From an uncultured Pelagibacteraceae bacterium (lineage in GTDB: Bacteria > Pseudomonadota > Alphaproteobacteria > Pelagibacterales > Pelagibacteraceae), in NCBI GenBank assembly GCA_902588315.1, contig CACIOP010000007.1:1-64000 (forward strand): 64,000 nucleotides of DNA, in the 5' to 3' direction. A program made the translations under genes and the position numbers. The notes under the pieces are model-generated. The model had not been told where the DNA came from. It made no database searches and saw only the letters and a list, made by a program, of their open reading frames with translations. Positions 30,864-39,167 of this stretch are shown here, in pieces (within the stretch, counting starts at the first letter, position 1; each line of letters opens with the position of its first letter).

Positions 30864-32176
30864 TTTCCTGCAACAGTCATACCTTCTATCATCATAGTTG
30901 GTGAATTGACTGAATATTCGAATTCTAAATCATTAGCTAAAGTTATATTTTTAAACATATCCTTAAAATTACCAGCAATTGTTATTTCGTTAACAGGATA
31001 TTTAAATTCTCCGTCTTCAACCAAAAAACCAGTCGCCCCTACTGAATAATCTCCTGTTACAAGATTAGATCCGTGACCAATAGTTTCGGTAATATAAAGA
31101 CTTTTTGAATTTTTTTTTAGAAGATCTTCGTAGCTTATATTTCCATTTTCAAAATATAAATTAGTATTTCCACCACTTCTTCCATTTGATTGTAAATTTA
31201 ATTTTTTTCCATTGTAAGTATCGACAAGGTAGTTTTTAAGTATTCCATTCTCTATGAGTTGTAATGTATTAGAGTTTACGCCCTCTGAATCAAAATTTTG
31301 AGAACCCATTCCTTTAATTATATCTGGTTTATCAATTACATTTATCGACTTGGCAAAAACCTGTTGATCAATTTTATCCTTTAAAAATGAAGTTCCTCTT
31401 GCAATTGCAGACGCTGATATTGCACTTGCAAAAACACTTAGCATTCCTTTTGAAATTCTTTTATCAAAAATTATGTTTATCTTCTCGCTTCCAATTTTGT
31501 TAGGGCTCAATTTTCTGATAGTTTGCTCGGCAGCTTTATTTCCAAGATCTGATGCTTGCTTAATATCAGACAAATGGCGTTTACTAGAAAATTCATAGTC
31601 TCTTTCCATGCTTTTTTCATCTTTTGCAACTGTTACGCAAGAAGTAGTAAAAGAAGAAGTTTTATAACCGTCACAAAAACCGTCACTATTAGCTAATATA
31701 AAATTTGATTTATTTTCAGTAAAACTAGATTCTGTATTTATAATTTGATTATCTGATGAAGCAGCTTCCTCTAAATCTTTTAAATATTTTATTTTTTTAT
31801 CGTTTTCGAATCTTGTTTCATCATATAATTTAAGATTACTAATTTGTTTGGCTAATAAATTTTTATCAGGCAAAGAGTTAAATTCATCCTCTGGTGTAAT
31901 TTTTGTTGTTTCAAAACACTTTTCAATTAAAGTTTTTATATTTTCATCTAGTAAATTTGATGATGAAATTGAAGATCTTCTTTTACCTAAATAAGTTTCT
32001 ATACTTAATGCCAATCCATCCGATCTATCTGAAGCTTCTAAGGATTTATTTCTAAAATTAACTGTTTCTGAAATTGAGTGACCAACTGTAACACTTACAT
32101 CAGTTGCCCCCATTTTTTTTGCCAAATCCAAACAATATGAAGCTTTCGATTTTAGAAATTCTTGATCCTTAACCAT
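30860..32176 (-). CDS. pmbA: TldE/PmbA family metalloprotease-related subunit
   Basis: Partner of TldD in a heterodimeric protease known for maturing modified peptides and degrading CcdA antitoxin in E. coli. The sequence has the PmbA pattern: TVGHSISETVNFRNKSLEASDRSDG in the N-terminal half and IGHGSNLVTGDYSVGATGFLVEDG in the C-terminal half. It lacks the HExxxH zinc motif, as expected for TldE. It lies six bases after tldD. No peptide substrate gene is recognisable nearby. Confidence 0.92.
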   Translation of the reverse strand: MVKDQEFLKSKASYCLDLAKKMGATDVSVTVGHSISETVNFRNKSLEASDRSDGLALSIETYLGKRRSSISSSNLLDENIKTLIEKCFETTKITPEDEFNSLPDKNLLAKQISNLKLYDETRFENDKKIKYLKDLEEAASSDNQIINTESSFTENKSNFILANSDGFCDGYKTSSFTTSCVTVAKDEKSMERDYEFSSKRHLSDIKQASDLGNKAAEQTIRKLSPNKIGSEKINIIFDKRISKGMLSVFASAISASAIARGTSFLKDKIDQQVFAKSINVIDKPDIIKGMGSQNFDSEGVNSNTLQLIENGILKNYLVDTYNGKKLNLQSNGRSGGNTNLYFENGNISYEDLLKKNSKSLYITETIGHGSNLVTGDYSVGATGFLVEDGEFKYPVNEITIAGNFKDMFKNITLANDLEFEYSVNSPTMMIEGMTVAGK

Positions 32177-32182
32177 AATACT

Positions 32183-33595
32183 TTAAAGTTTTGTTCCACC
32201 AACTGTCATTTTATCGATCAAAATTGAGGGTTGAGCAACTCCCACTGGAACTCCTTGTCCTGCTTTTCCACAAGTTCCTATACCTGGATCTAGCATCATA
32301 TCATTTCCTACCATTGATACTTCTTTAAGTATTGATGGTCCATCACCAATAAGTGTTGCGCCTTTAATTGGAGATCCAATTTTACCATTATTTATTTCGT
32401 AAGCTTCAGTACAATTAAATACAAATTTACCAGATGTAATATCTACCTGGCCACCTCCAAAACTTACTGCAAAAATTCCTTTATCAACAGATTTGATCAT
32501 TTCATCTTGAGTTTGATTGCCGCTTAACATCATTGTATTTCTCATCCTTGGCAAAACAATATGTCTATAATTTTCTCTTCTTCCAGATCCGGTAGATCTT
32601 GTATTCATTAATCTTGCATTATGCCTGTCTTGCATAAAATTTTTAAGAATACCGTTTTCAATTAATACTGTTCGCTCAGTTGGCGTCCCCTCATCATCAA
32701 TAGTTAAACTACCTCTTCTATTATCTATCGTACCATCATCAACAATTGTTACTCCATCACTTGCAACTTTTTCACCCATAAGATTATGAAATGCTGAAGT
32801 TTTTTTTCTATTAAAATCTCCTTCAAGACCATGACCAATTGCTTCATGAATTAATATAGCTGGCCAACCAGGTCCTAAGACTACTTTCATCTCACCAGCA
32901 GGTGCTGGTTTACTTTCTAAATTTACTGATGCAATTCTAAAAGCCTCCTCACAAACATTTTTCCAATTATCATTTTTTAAATAATCGTCATAAGATTGTC
33001 TGCCACCAATTCCATATACTCCCGTTTCTTTTCTTCCATTTTTTTCCAGCATTACAGAGACATTAAATCTAATTAATGGACGTACATCGGTGAGTGCTTC
33101 TCCACCTGATCGAATAATTTCAATTGATTTTTGCTCACCAGCAAAACTAGCAGTCACTTGTTTTACTGATCCATCTTTTTTTCTTAAAAAATCATTTACT
33201 TTATTTAAAACTTCTAATTTCGAGTTTAAAGATTTTTGTTCAATTGGATTAATATCTTCATAAAATTTTTTATTTGATTTTGGAATTTCATGATTATATG
33301 TGCCTTTAATTGATTTAAGAGTTGATTTAAGATTTTCTGAGGAACTTTTTAATGAATCTTTTGATATTTCGTTAGAATATGAATAAGCAACAACCTCGTT
33401 TGAGATAGCTCTGAAGCCAAATCCTAAATCAGAGCTGTAGTTTGAGCTTTTTATTTTATTGTCATCTAAAACAATTGATTCTGATTTTGACTCCTCTAAA
33501 TAAAGCTCACCATCATCACAATTATTTAGTGTTTCAGATACTATTTTATCTGCATCTTGTCTTGTTAAATCAGATTTGTTAAAGAAATTACTCAT
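32183..33595 (-). CDS. tldD: Metalloprotease TldD
   Basis: Zinc protease subunit of the TldD/TldE complex. The catalytic motif HEAIGHGLEGDF is clear, followed by GCxK-like C-terminal features (GTCGKAGQGVPVGVAQP). At 470 residues it is complete. First gene of the minus-strand operon with pmbA and a flavoprotein, divergent from a DCC-family gene by 85 bp. A peptide to be processed has not been identified in the window. Confidence 0.94.
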   Translation of the reverse strand: MSNFFNKSDLTRQDADKIVSETLNNCDDGELYLEESKSESIVLDDNKIKSSNYSSDLGFGFRAISNEVVAYSYSNEISKDSLKSSSENLKSTLKSIKGTYNHEIPKSNKKFYEDINPIEQKSLNSKLEVLNKVNDFLRKKDGSVKQVTASFAGEQKSIEIIRSGGEALTDVRPLIRFNVSVMLEKNGRKETGVYGIGGRQSYDDYLKNDNWKNVCEEAFRIASVNLESKPAPAGEMKVVLGPGWPAILIHEAIGHGLEGDFNRKKTSAFHNLMGEKVASDGVTIVDDGTIDNRRGSLTIDDEGTPTERTVLIENGILKNFMQDRHNARLMNTRSTGSGRRENYRHIVLPRMRNTMMLSGNQTQDEMIKSVDKGIFAVSFGGGQVDITSGKFVFNCTEAYEINNGKIGSPIKGATLIGDGPSILKEVSMVGNDMMLDPGIGTCGKAGQGVPVGVAQPSILIDKMTVGGTKL

Positions 33596-33680
33596 TCATC
33601 TTAAATAGTGGTTTGTTGATAATTTTCAACTGATCATTTTGCGCATGTACAATTTATTACTAAAAGTTAATTATTGTTAA

Positions 33681-34034
33681 ATGAAAGTATTTTTTAATAA
33701 CTCTTGTAAAATCTGTAGATCAGAAATTAACTTATATAAAAAAGAAAATATCAAAGATATTGACTGGATAGATATAACAAATAATTCAGATGCTGAGAAA
33801 GAAACATCTAGAAATGATAAAGAATTATTAAGAAGATTGCATGTCAAGGAGAATGGTAAAATTATTGAAGGTGCGGAGGCATTTCTTTATGTTTGGAAAA
33901 AAATTCCAAAATATAAATTTTTATATAAATTTTTCAAACTACCAATAATTTTCACAATCTTTAAATATGGGTATGAAATAATTGCCTTTTTTTTATATTT
34001 AAAAAATAAAAAACAACTAAAAAAACTAAGTTAA
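33681..34034 (+). CDS. DCC-family (DUF393) thiol-disulfide oxidoreductase-like protein
   Basis: A 117-residue protein beginning MKVFFNNSCKICRSEINLY, with the CxxC in the DUF393 (DCC) position, followed by DWIDITN and a conserved LHVKENGKIIEGAEAFLYVWKKIP. The C-terminal end has a hydrophobic helix near PIIFTIFKYGYEIIAFFLYL. A redox role is suggested by family name only. The last nine bases overlap antiparallel with the next gene. Confidence 0.82.
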   Translation: MKVFFNNSCKICRSEINLYKKENIKDIDWIDITNNSDAEKETSRNDKELLRRLHVKENGKIIEGAEAFLYVWKKIPKYKFLYKFFKLPIIFTIFKYGYEIIAFFLYLKNKKQLKKLS

Positions 34035-34319
34035 AAAAAATATTAAAAATTCACTGAGTAAAGACATAGATAATAAAAACATAATTAATAAAATTGAATA
34101 CATAAGAGTTATAACTCTATTTCTTTTTCTCCTTAGTCTAACAAAAGTTTTATCATCTAAATCTGAAATATCCCTTTCACCAACTACGGGATAGTCATAA
34201 CTCCATCGCCATGTAGATTGGCCTAATCTAGAGTCGAGACTGTTAAAATACCTTATCCATGCAAGAACATATTTTAATACTAGATACAAAATAATCATTA
34301 GTATTGAAGAAAGTAACAT
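34026..34319 (-). CDS. Small two-helix membrane protein of unknown function
   Basis: A 97-residue protein I do not recognise. It has an N-terminal membrane helix (about 3-22), a cytosolic or periplasmic loop with conserved-looking WRWSYDYPVVGERDISDLDD, a basic KTFVRLRRKRNR stretch and a second helix (about 73-95). The W/Y-rich loop is not low complexity, supporting a real gene. It lies downstream of the Lys-rich coiled-coil gene on the same strand, 30 bp away. Confidence 0.6.
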   Translation of the reverse strand: MLLSSILMIILYLVLKYVLAWIRYFNSLDSRLGQSTWRWSYDYPVVGERDISDLDDKTFVRLRRKRNRVITLMYSILLIMFLLSMSLLSEFLIFFLT

Positions 34320-34349
34320 TCTTAATAGTACTTAATTATGTATGATAAT

Positions 34350-35537
34350 TTAATTGATATTTTTGGCTCTTTTTCTTGCGATTAACTGTGTAAGAGCATC
34401 AACCATGGTATCTGAGGCCTTAAATATTTCATTATTTTTAAACTCATGAGAAATATTTTTTTCTGGATTAGTTTTGTCTTCAATAACTATTCCTTCATCT
34501 GGTGAATTATTTTTTATATAAATTAATAATAGCCATTCATCATCTGAGGCTTCATCCCATTTAACAAATATTTCTCCTGTTTCAAATCTTCTGTCTATAC
34601 ATCTAAAGATAGACATATGTCTTGTTATGTGTCTTTTGTTTAACTGAAAGACTAAACTACTAGCACTTCTGTAAAAACTTTCGAGAGCAAACTCAATTTT
34701 TTGTCTAGCTAAAGTATATTCTTTTTCTTTTTGTAAAAGTGTTTCTCTATCTTCATCTCCTTGAATTTTTACTCCTAAGGCCTCTACTCTTTCCCTAATC
34801 TTTTGATCTCTAATAATTCGGTATTTTTCTTTTAGTTTTTCTATTCTTTGTTGTAAGCCAGCATAATCCTCTCTCTTTTCTCTTAAAGAAATTTTTTCTA
34901 ATTTCTCTAATTCTTTAACCTCTCTAACTCTAAATTTTTCAATTTGCTTATCTAATTTTAATTGTTGTAAAAATTTCTTTTGTTTTTCTGCTTGTTCAAT
35001 TCTTAAAAGAGCCTGTTCTTTTCTTAAGAATAATTTTATTTCTTTTGTTCTTTGTTTTTCTAATCTAATTTCATCCTTTAAAGCTTGTTCTTTTAATTTA
35101 ACTTTTAATTCAGCCTCTTTTTGTTTTTCTTTTGCAATTTCGATCTTTTCTAACCTTTCTTGTTCTTGTTTTTCTAATTTTAATCTTCTTGCTTCATCTT
35201 TTTTTAGAATTTTATACTGTGAAATTGTGTCTGCTATTTTATCAAAAAATGCTTGAATATATTTTTCAAAACCGAAATTTAATCTAAACTTAAATTCAGG
35301 CTTTAGAGAATTTTGAAAGTTAACTAACTTTAAAAGAAAATCTGGTTTCTTTGGTGATGTAGATTTATATTTTTTTATTACTTTTTTAGATTTTTTAACT
35401 TTTCTATTTTTAGAATTTTTTTTTTGTCTTACCTTAACTTTTTTAATGATGCTTTTCTTGATCTTTTTTAGAGCTTTTTTAATTTTTTTTTTATTTTTGG
35501 AAAAATTTTTTTTTATTTTTTTTTTCTTTTTTTTCAT
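34350..35537 (-). CDS. Lysine-rich tail, coiled-coil protein of unknown function
   Basis: A 395-residue protein I do not recognise. Residues 1-64 contain 34 lysines and no acidic residue. A folded segment (about 65-115, PDFLLKLVNFQNSLKPEFKF) follows, then a long charged coiled coil (about 115-280, Lys/Glu/Gln/Leu heptads) and a C-terminal globular part with FRCIDRRFETGEIFVKWDEASDDEWLLLIY and IARKRAKNIN. The tail recalls nucleic-acid-binding histone-H1-like tails; the structured C-terminus has several Trp/Arg residues and may be a distinct domain. A translational slip in the poly-A tract at the start is possible. Confidence 0.75.
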   Translation of the reverse strand: MKKKKKKIKKNFSKNKKKIKKALKKIKKSIIKKVKVRQKKNSKNRKVKKSKKVIKKYKSTSPKKPDFLLKLVNFQNSLKPEFKFRLNFGFEKYIQAFFDKIADTISQYKILKKDEARRLKLEKQEQERLEKIEIAKEKQKEAELKVKLKEQALKDEIRLEKQRTKEIKLFLRKEQALLRIEQAEKQKKFLQQLKLDKQIEKFRVREVKELEKLEKISLREKREDYAGLQQRIEKLKEKYRIIRDQKIRERVEALGVKIQGDEDRETLLQKEKEYTLARQKIEFALESFYRSASSLVFQLNKRHITRHMSIFRCIDRRFETGEIFVKWDEASDDEWLLLIYIKNNSPDEGIVIEDKTNPEKNISHEFKNNEIFKASDTMVDALTQLIARKRAKNIN

Positions 35538-35564
35538 TTTAGGAAATTTATATTTATCAATAAT

Positions 35565-36755
35565 TTATTGATAAATATAGTCTCTTGTAACTGGTGTTGA
35601 AGAATAATTTTTTATTAATTGAAATTGATATACAACTTGATCACCCCATTTAAATGCCATCTCACAACCTGCAAGATAAAATTCCCACATTCTAAAAAAT
35701 TTTTCATCAAACATTTCAATTATTTTTTCTTTGTTTTTGAGACAATTTTCTTTCCAATGTCTTAAAGTGTGCATGTAATGTAGCCTTAAAACTTCAATAT
35801 CTGCAACGATTAATCCCGACTTTTCTATATGTGGACTTACCTCACTCAAGCTTGGTGTATATCCACCAGGAAAAATATATTTCGTAATCCACGGATGTGG
35901 ATCTCGAGGTGGATTTACTGACCCTATAGTATGAATCAATGAAACTCCATCATCTTTCAAAAGTTTTTCAACTTGTGAAAAAAATTTTCTATAAAATTTT
36001 CTTCCTACATGCTCAAACATTCCAACACTTACGATTCTATCGAATTTTTCATCTAGCTCCCTATAATCCATAAGTTTAAAGTGTAACTGATTTTCTAAAT
36101 TAAGTTCTTTTGCTCTTTTTTTACAATAATTAAATTGATTTTCAGAAAGGGTGATACCTGTGACTTCACAATTTGCACTCTTTGCTATATCAGTTGCAAG
36201 CGATCCCCATCCGCATCCGATATCTAAGACTTTTTGATTAGGCTTTATATTGAGTTTTTTTATAATATGTTGAATTTTATTATTTTGTGCTGTTTCAAGC
36301 GTGTCTGTTTCGTTTTTAAAGTACGCACATGAATATTGTCTTTTAGGATCCAAAAATAAATCATAAAGATCATCTGAAATATCATAATGATGCGAAACGT
36401 TCATTTTTGATTTTTTTATAAAATTAAAATTAGTAAAATATCTGTAAGAACCTCTTAATTTATTAATTAAAGAACTGAAAAAATTTAACTCTCCTCTTCC
36501 AAAATTCATTAAGGAAAGATCTAAAAAATCTGTTAGCGTTCCGTTTTCTATAATTATTTCACCATCTGTATAAGCTTCACCAAAATATAAATCGGGATGA
36601 AATAATAATTTATAATGGAGGTTTTTATTTAATATTTTTAGCTTAATAGGGTTTTCACTTTTTGGATTACCAATAATATAGCTTTTAGAATTAGCATCAA
36701 TTAAGATAAATCCATCTTTTTTAAAAACATTATTTAAAAATCTAGCCAGTTGCAT
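35565..36755 (-). CDS. cfa: Cyclopropane-fatty-acyl-phospholipid synthase family protein
   Basis: SAM-dependent methyltransferase that adds a methylene bridge to unsaturated phospholipid acyl chains. After an N-terminal domain (about 1-120), MNVSHHYDISDDLYDLFLD and YSCAYFKNETDTLE are the family entry segments, and the SAM motif is VLDIGCGWGSLATDIA. ITLSENQFNYCKKRA, SVGMFEHVG and FIFPGGYTPSL also match. At 396 residues the length is usual. Related enzymes include mycolic acid and other lipid methyltransferases, so the product need not be a cyclopropane. It abuts the DapA-like gene. Confidence 0.9.
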   Translation of the reverse strand: MQLARFLNNVFKKDGFILIDANSKSYIIGNPKSENPIKLKILNKNLHYKLLFHPDLYFGEAYTDGEIIIENGTLTDFLDLSLMNFGRGELNFFSSLINKLRGSYRYFTNFNFIKKSKMNVSHHYDISDDLYDLFLDPKRQYSCAYFKNETDTLETAQNNKIQHIIKKLNIKPNQKVLDIGCGWGSLATDIAKSANCEVTGITLSENQFNYCKKRAKELNLENQLHFKLMDYRELDEKFDRIVSVGMFEHVGRKFYRKFFSQVEKLLKDDGVSLIHTIGSVNPPRDPHPWITKYIFPGGYTPSLSEVSPHIEKSGLIVADIEVLRLHYMHTLRHWKENCLKNKEKIIEMFDEKFFRMWEFYLAGCEMAFKWGDQVVYQFQLIKNYSSTPVTRDYIYQ

Positions 36756-37640
36756 CTAAGCCGCCTTATTATTTTTTAATGAAAAATTTAATTTCTCTAA
36801 ATTATTGATTAAATCTGACTCATCTCTAGTATTTAAAATACTAAGTGGTGGTAAAAGATTTTTATAATATGTTTCTTTTTTACTAAAGTACGTATGTAAA
36901 CCTGAAATTAAATTATATTTTTCAAATTCAGCTCTTACTTCACAAAGATTTTGGTTTACTGTCTGTTCATTTCCATCATTAAAATCATCGTATACCTTTC
37001 TTGCCAGTGAAGAAGTAGCATTGCATGTAGCTGTGATAATTCCTGAACATCCTAATTGAAGTCCTTTAAATAATTTAGATTCTGATCCAGGTAAAACTGA
37101 AAAATCGTCAATTTTTAGATTTTCAAAAAGATTGTAAGAACTATCTTTTACTCCAATAATATTTTTTGGATATTTTTTTACTAACTCTTCAATACATTCA
37201 ATACTAAACTTATAACCACAGAGTTTTTCAAAATTATATAGTACTATTTCACAACCAGAAATTACCTCTACTATTTTGCTATAAAATTCTATTACTTCTT
37301 TATCTCCATATTTATAGTAAGCAGGCGGCATAATTAAGAATCTATTAAAACCTAAAGATTTAGAAACTCTCATTAAATTAATTGTTTCACCTAAAGAATT
37401 TAAACCCGTGCCTATAATATATTTTTCTTTGTGTTTGCTTGAAGTCAGATGATTTAATAAATTAATTTTTTCTGAGACAGGTATAAGTTGAGCCTGCCCT
37501 GTACTTCCAAATATAGCTGCTCCGTGACAACCATTGTCTATAACCATTTCTGCGTGTAGAATGGTTTTTTTAATATCAAGTGTCAAATCATCATTTAAGA
37601 TCGACATTGAGGCCGCATAAATGCCTTTAATTTTACTCAT
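36756..37640 (-). CDS. DapA/N-acetylneuraminate-lyase family aldolase
   Basis: A 294-residue class I aldolase of the DHDPS/NAL family. The Schiff-base Lys is in IIGVKDSS, the catalytic Tyr in EIVLYNFEKL, and the substrate-carboxylate loop is IFGSTGQAQ, with Q where true DapA has E. This substitution and the overall divergence argue against housekeeping dihydrodipicolinate synthase and for a paralogue acting on a pyruvate-derived or sugar-acid substrate. It directly precedes cfa and is divergent from the GT9 gene. Confidence 0.8.
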   Translation of the reverse strand: MSKIKGIYAASMSILNDDLTLDIKKTILHAEMVIDNGCHGAAIFGSTGQAQLIPVSEKINLLNHLTSSKHKEKYIIGTGLNSLGETINLMRVSKSLGFNRFLIMPPAYYKYGDKEVIEFYSKIVEVISGCEIVLYNFEKLCGYKFSIECIEELVKKYPKNIIGVKDSSYNLFENLKIDDFSVLPGSESKLFKGLQLGCSGIITATCNATSSLARKVYDDFNDGNEQTVNQNLCEVRAEFEKYNLISGLHTYFSKKETYYKNLLPPLSILNTRDESDLINNLEKLNFSLKNNKAA

Positions 37641-37689
37641 AATAAAAATTTATATAAAAATATTAATTAGTAAAGTTTATAAATTAACT

Positions 37690-38652
37690 ATGAAAATATT
37701 AGCTATTCAAAACAGGATGGGCATAGGTGATACGGTAATTTTTCTGCCTTTTATTAAAGCCATTTCAAAAAAATTTGGAGCACCTGTTAGTTTATTGGTT
37801 AAAGAAAATTCAAAAGCGAACGAGTTTTTAAATCAAACAAATTATATTGATGAAATAATTCACTTAGAAAGAGATAATAAAATAAATCAAAAACATGATG
37901 GTTTCAAAGGATTTTTCAAATTAGTAAGCGATATAAAAAAATATAATTTCGATAAAGTTTTTATATTCAATTCTTCTTTGAGATATAACTTAATTTCAAG
38001 ATTGGCAGGAATTAAAGAAGTATTTCAATACCCGTTATTTGAAAAACAAAATCAACACATCACTGAGCCGGCTAAAGCTATAATAAAAAAATATTTAGAT
38101 ATCGAAATTATTGATAATCCAGAAATTCAAATTGATAATAGTTTAGTTAAAAAAACAGCAGTAAACTTTAAAATTAATAATGATGAGCTTAATGTTTTGT
38201 TGGGTGTTGGCGGTTCAGGTCCAACAAAAAGAATACCATCAAAAACTTTTCTAGACGTAATGGAAAAATTAGAAGCTTTTAAAAAATGTAGATTTTTTTT
38301 AGCTACAGGTAAAAATGAAGATGAGCAAAAAATCTTAATGGAAATATTAGATACAAAATTTAAAGAAAAATGTGTTGCCCTAGACAATCTTAGTATAAAA
38401 GAAATTTTACCTGTTATTAAAAATTGTAATGTTGCAATATGTAATGATACAAGTTTCTCACATCTATCTTCAGCATTAGGAATTAAAACAATTACACTAA
38501 TGGCAGATACTCCATTAATTTATGGTTCTTACAACAAAAATATGTATCCAATTATTCCTGATGGAGAAACAACAGTTTCTCACAATACTGGTGGTAAAGA
38601 CAAAATTAATCCAGATAAAATCTACGAAAAACTATTATCAATAATTAATTAA
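37690..38652 (+). CDS. Glycosyltransferase family 9 (heptosyltransferase-like)
   Basis: A 320-residue GT9 enzyme starting MKILAIQNRMGIGDTVIFLPFIKAI, the usual N-terminal motif with the G-D-x-x-x-x-P pattern. The C-terminal nucleotide-sugar domain has VLLGVGGSGPTKRIPSKTF, and VAICNDTSFSHLSSALGIKTI is the conserved donor-binding block. I prefer the ATG at 37690 over the track start at 37621, which adds 23 hydrophobic residues and overlaps the divergent gene. GT9 proteins extend the LPS core. The sugar is unknown. Confidence 0.87.
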   Translation: MKILAIQNRMGIGDTVIFLPFIKAISKKFGAPVSLLVKENSKANEFLNQTNYIDEIIHLERDNKINQKHDGFKGFFKLVSDIKKYNFDKVFIFNSSLRYNLISRLAGIKEVFQYPLFEKQNQHITEPAKAIIKKYLDIEIIDNPEIQIDNSLVKKTAVNFKINNDELNVLLGVGGSGPTKRIPSKTFLDVMEKLEAFKKCRFFLATGKNEDEQKILMEILDTKFKEKCVALDNLSIKEILPVIKNCNVAICNDTSFSHLSSALGIKTITLMADTPLIYGSYNKNMYPIIPDGETTVSHNTGGKDKINPDKIYEKLLSIIN

Positions 38653-39152
38653 GAAATATCTTTAAGAACTATCTCTTTTGCTTCATTAACAATAGCTGAT
38701 AATCTTGAGGTTTCTGGAGAAATATCGGGGTGAATTTTTTTTTGAATTTTTTGGTAAGCTTTATTTAGAGCTTCTTTAGTTGGTTTTTTATTAATGTCTA
38801 AATTTAAAATCTTATATGCCTCAGATATTGATAATGATGACGAGTTATTATTTTGATATTGATTAAAAGAAAATCTTCCAGAATTTCTTAAGGTTTGAAT
38901 AAGCCTATAAAGAGAAAGCAATTGAAACAATGATAAACCTTTAAGTTTAACTAGAGCAAGGCTTGCAAGAGTTAATGGCAATGTGAGTAGAAATTTTCCA
39001 CCAATAGCAAATAAAACTGCTAATAAAGCCAATAATAAAATTGTAATCAGCCTAACTCCTTTTGACATTTTTTTTGGAGAAATATTTGACCACCATCTTA
39101 ATAAAAAATATAAGATGACTAAAATTACAAGTAGATAAATAATAATATTCAT
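38649..39152 (-). CDS. Membrane-anchored J-domain protein
   Basis: A 167-residue protein with two or three N-terminal membrane helices (about 2-22 and 31-67) and a C-terminal J domain (LSISEAYKILNLDINKKPTKEAL, then the HPD motif in KIHPDISPETSRL). The start at 39152 is preferred over the track start at 39182, since an AAGGA lies six bases before this ATG and the longer form would overlap the divergent peptidase start. J domains stimulate DnaK; a membrane-tethered form suggests recruitment of DnaK to the inner membrane. Its stop shares a TTAA with the convergent GT9 stop. Confidence 0.82.
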   Translation of the reverse strand: MNIIIYLLVILVILYFLLRWWSNISPKKMSKGVRLITILLLALLAVLFAIGGKFLLTLPLTLASLALVKLKGLSLFQLLSLYRLIQTLRNSGRFSFNQYQNNNSSSLSISEAYKILNLDINKKPTKEALNKAYQKIQKKIHPDISPETSRLSAIVNEAKEIVLKDIS

Positions 39153-39167
39153 ATATTTCCTTATTAG

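Noticed and set aside
33596-33680. RNA gene or operator between tldD and the DCC gene
   Set aside because: Only 85 bp of AT-rich divergent spacer without stem-loops or clear boxes.
37621-37689. Longer N-terminus of the GT9 gene in the ORF track
   Set aside because: The added 23 residues are AT-driven hydrophobics and overlap the divergent DapA-like gene; MKILAIQNRMG is the family start.
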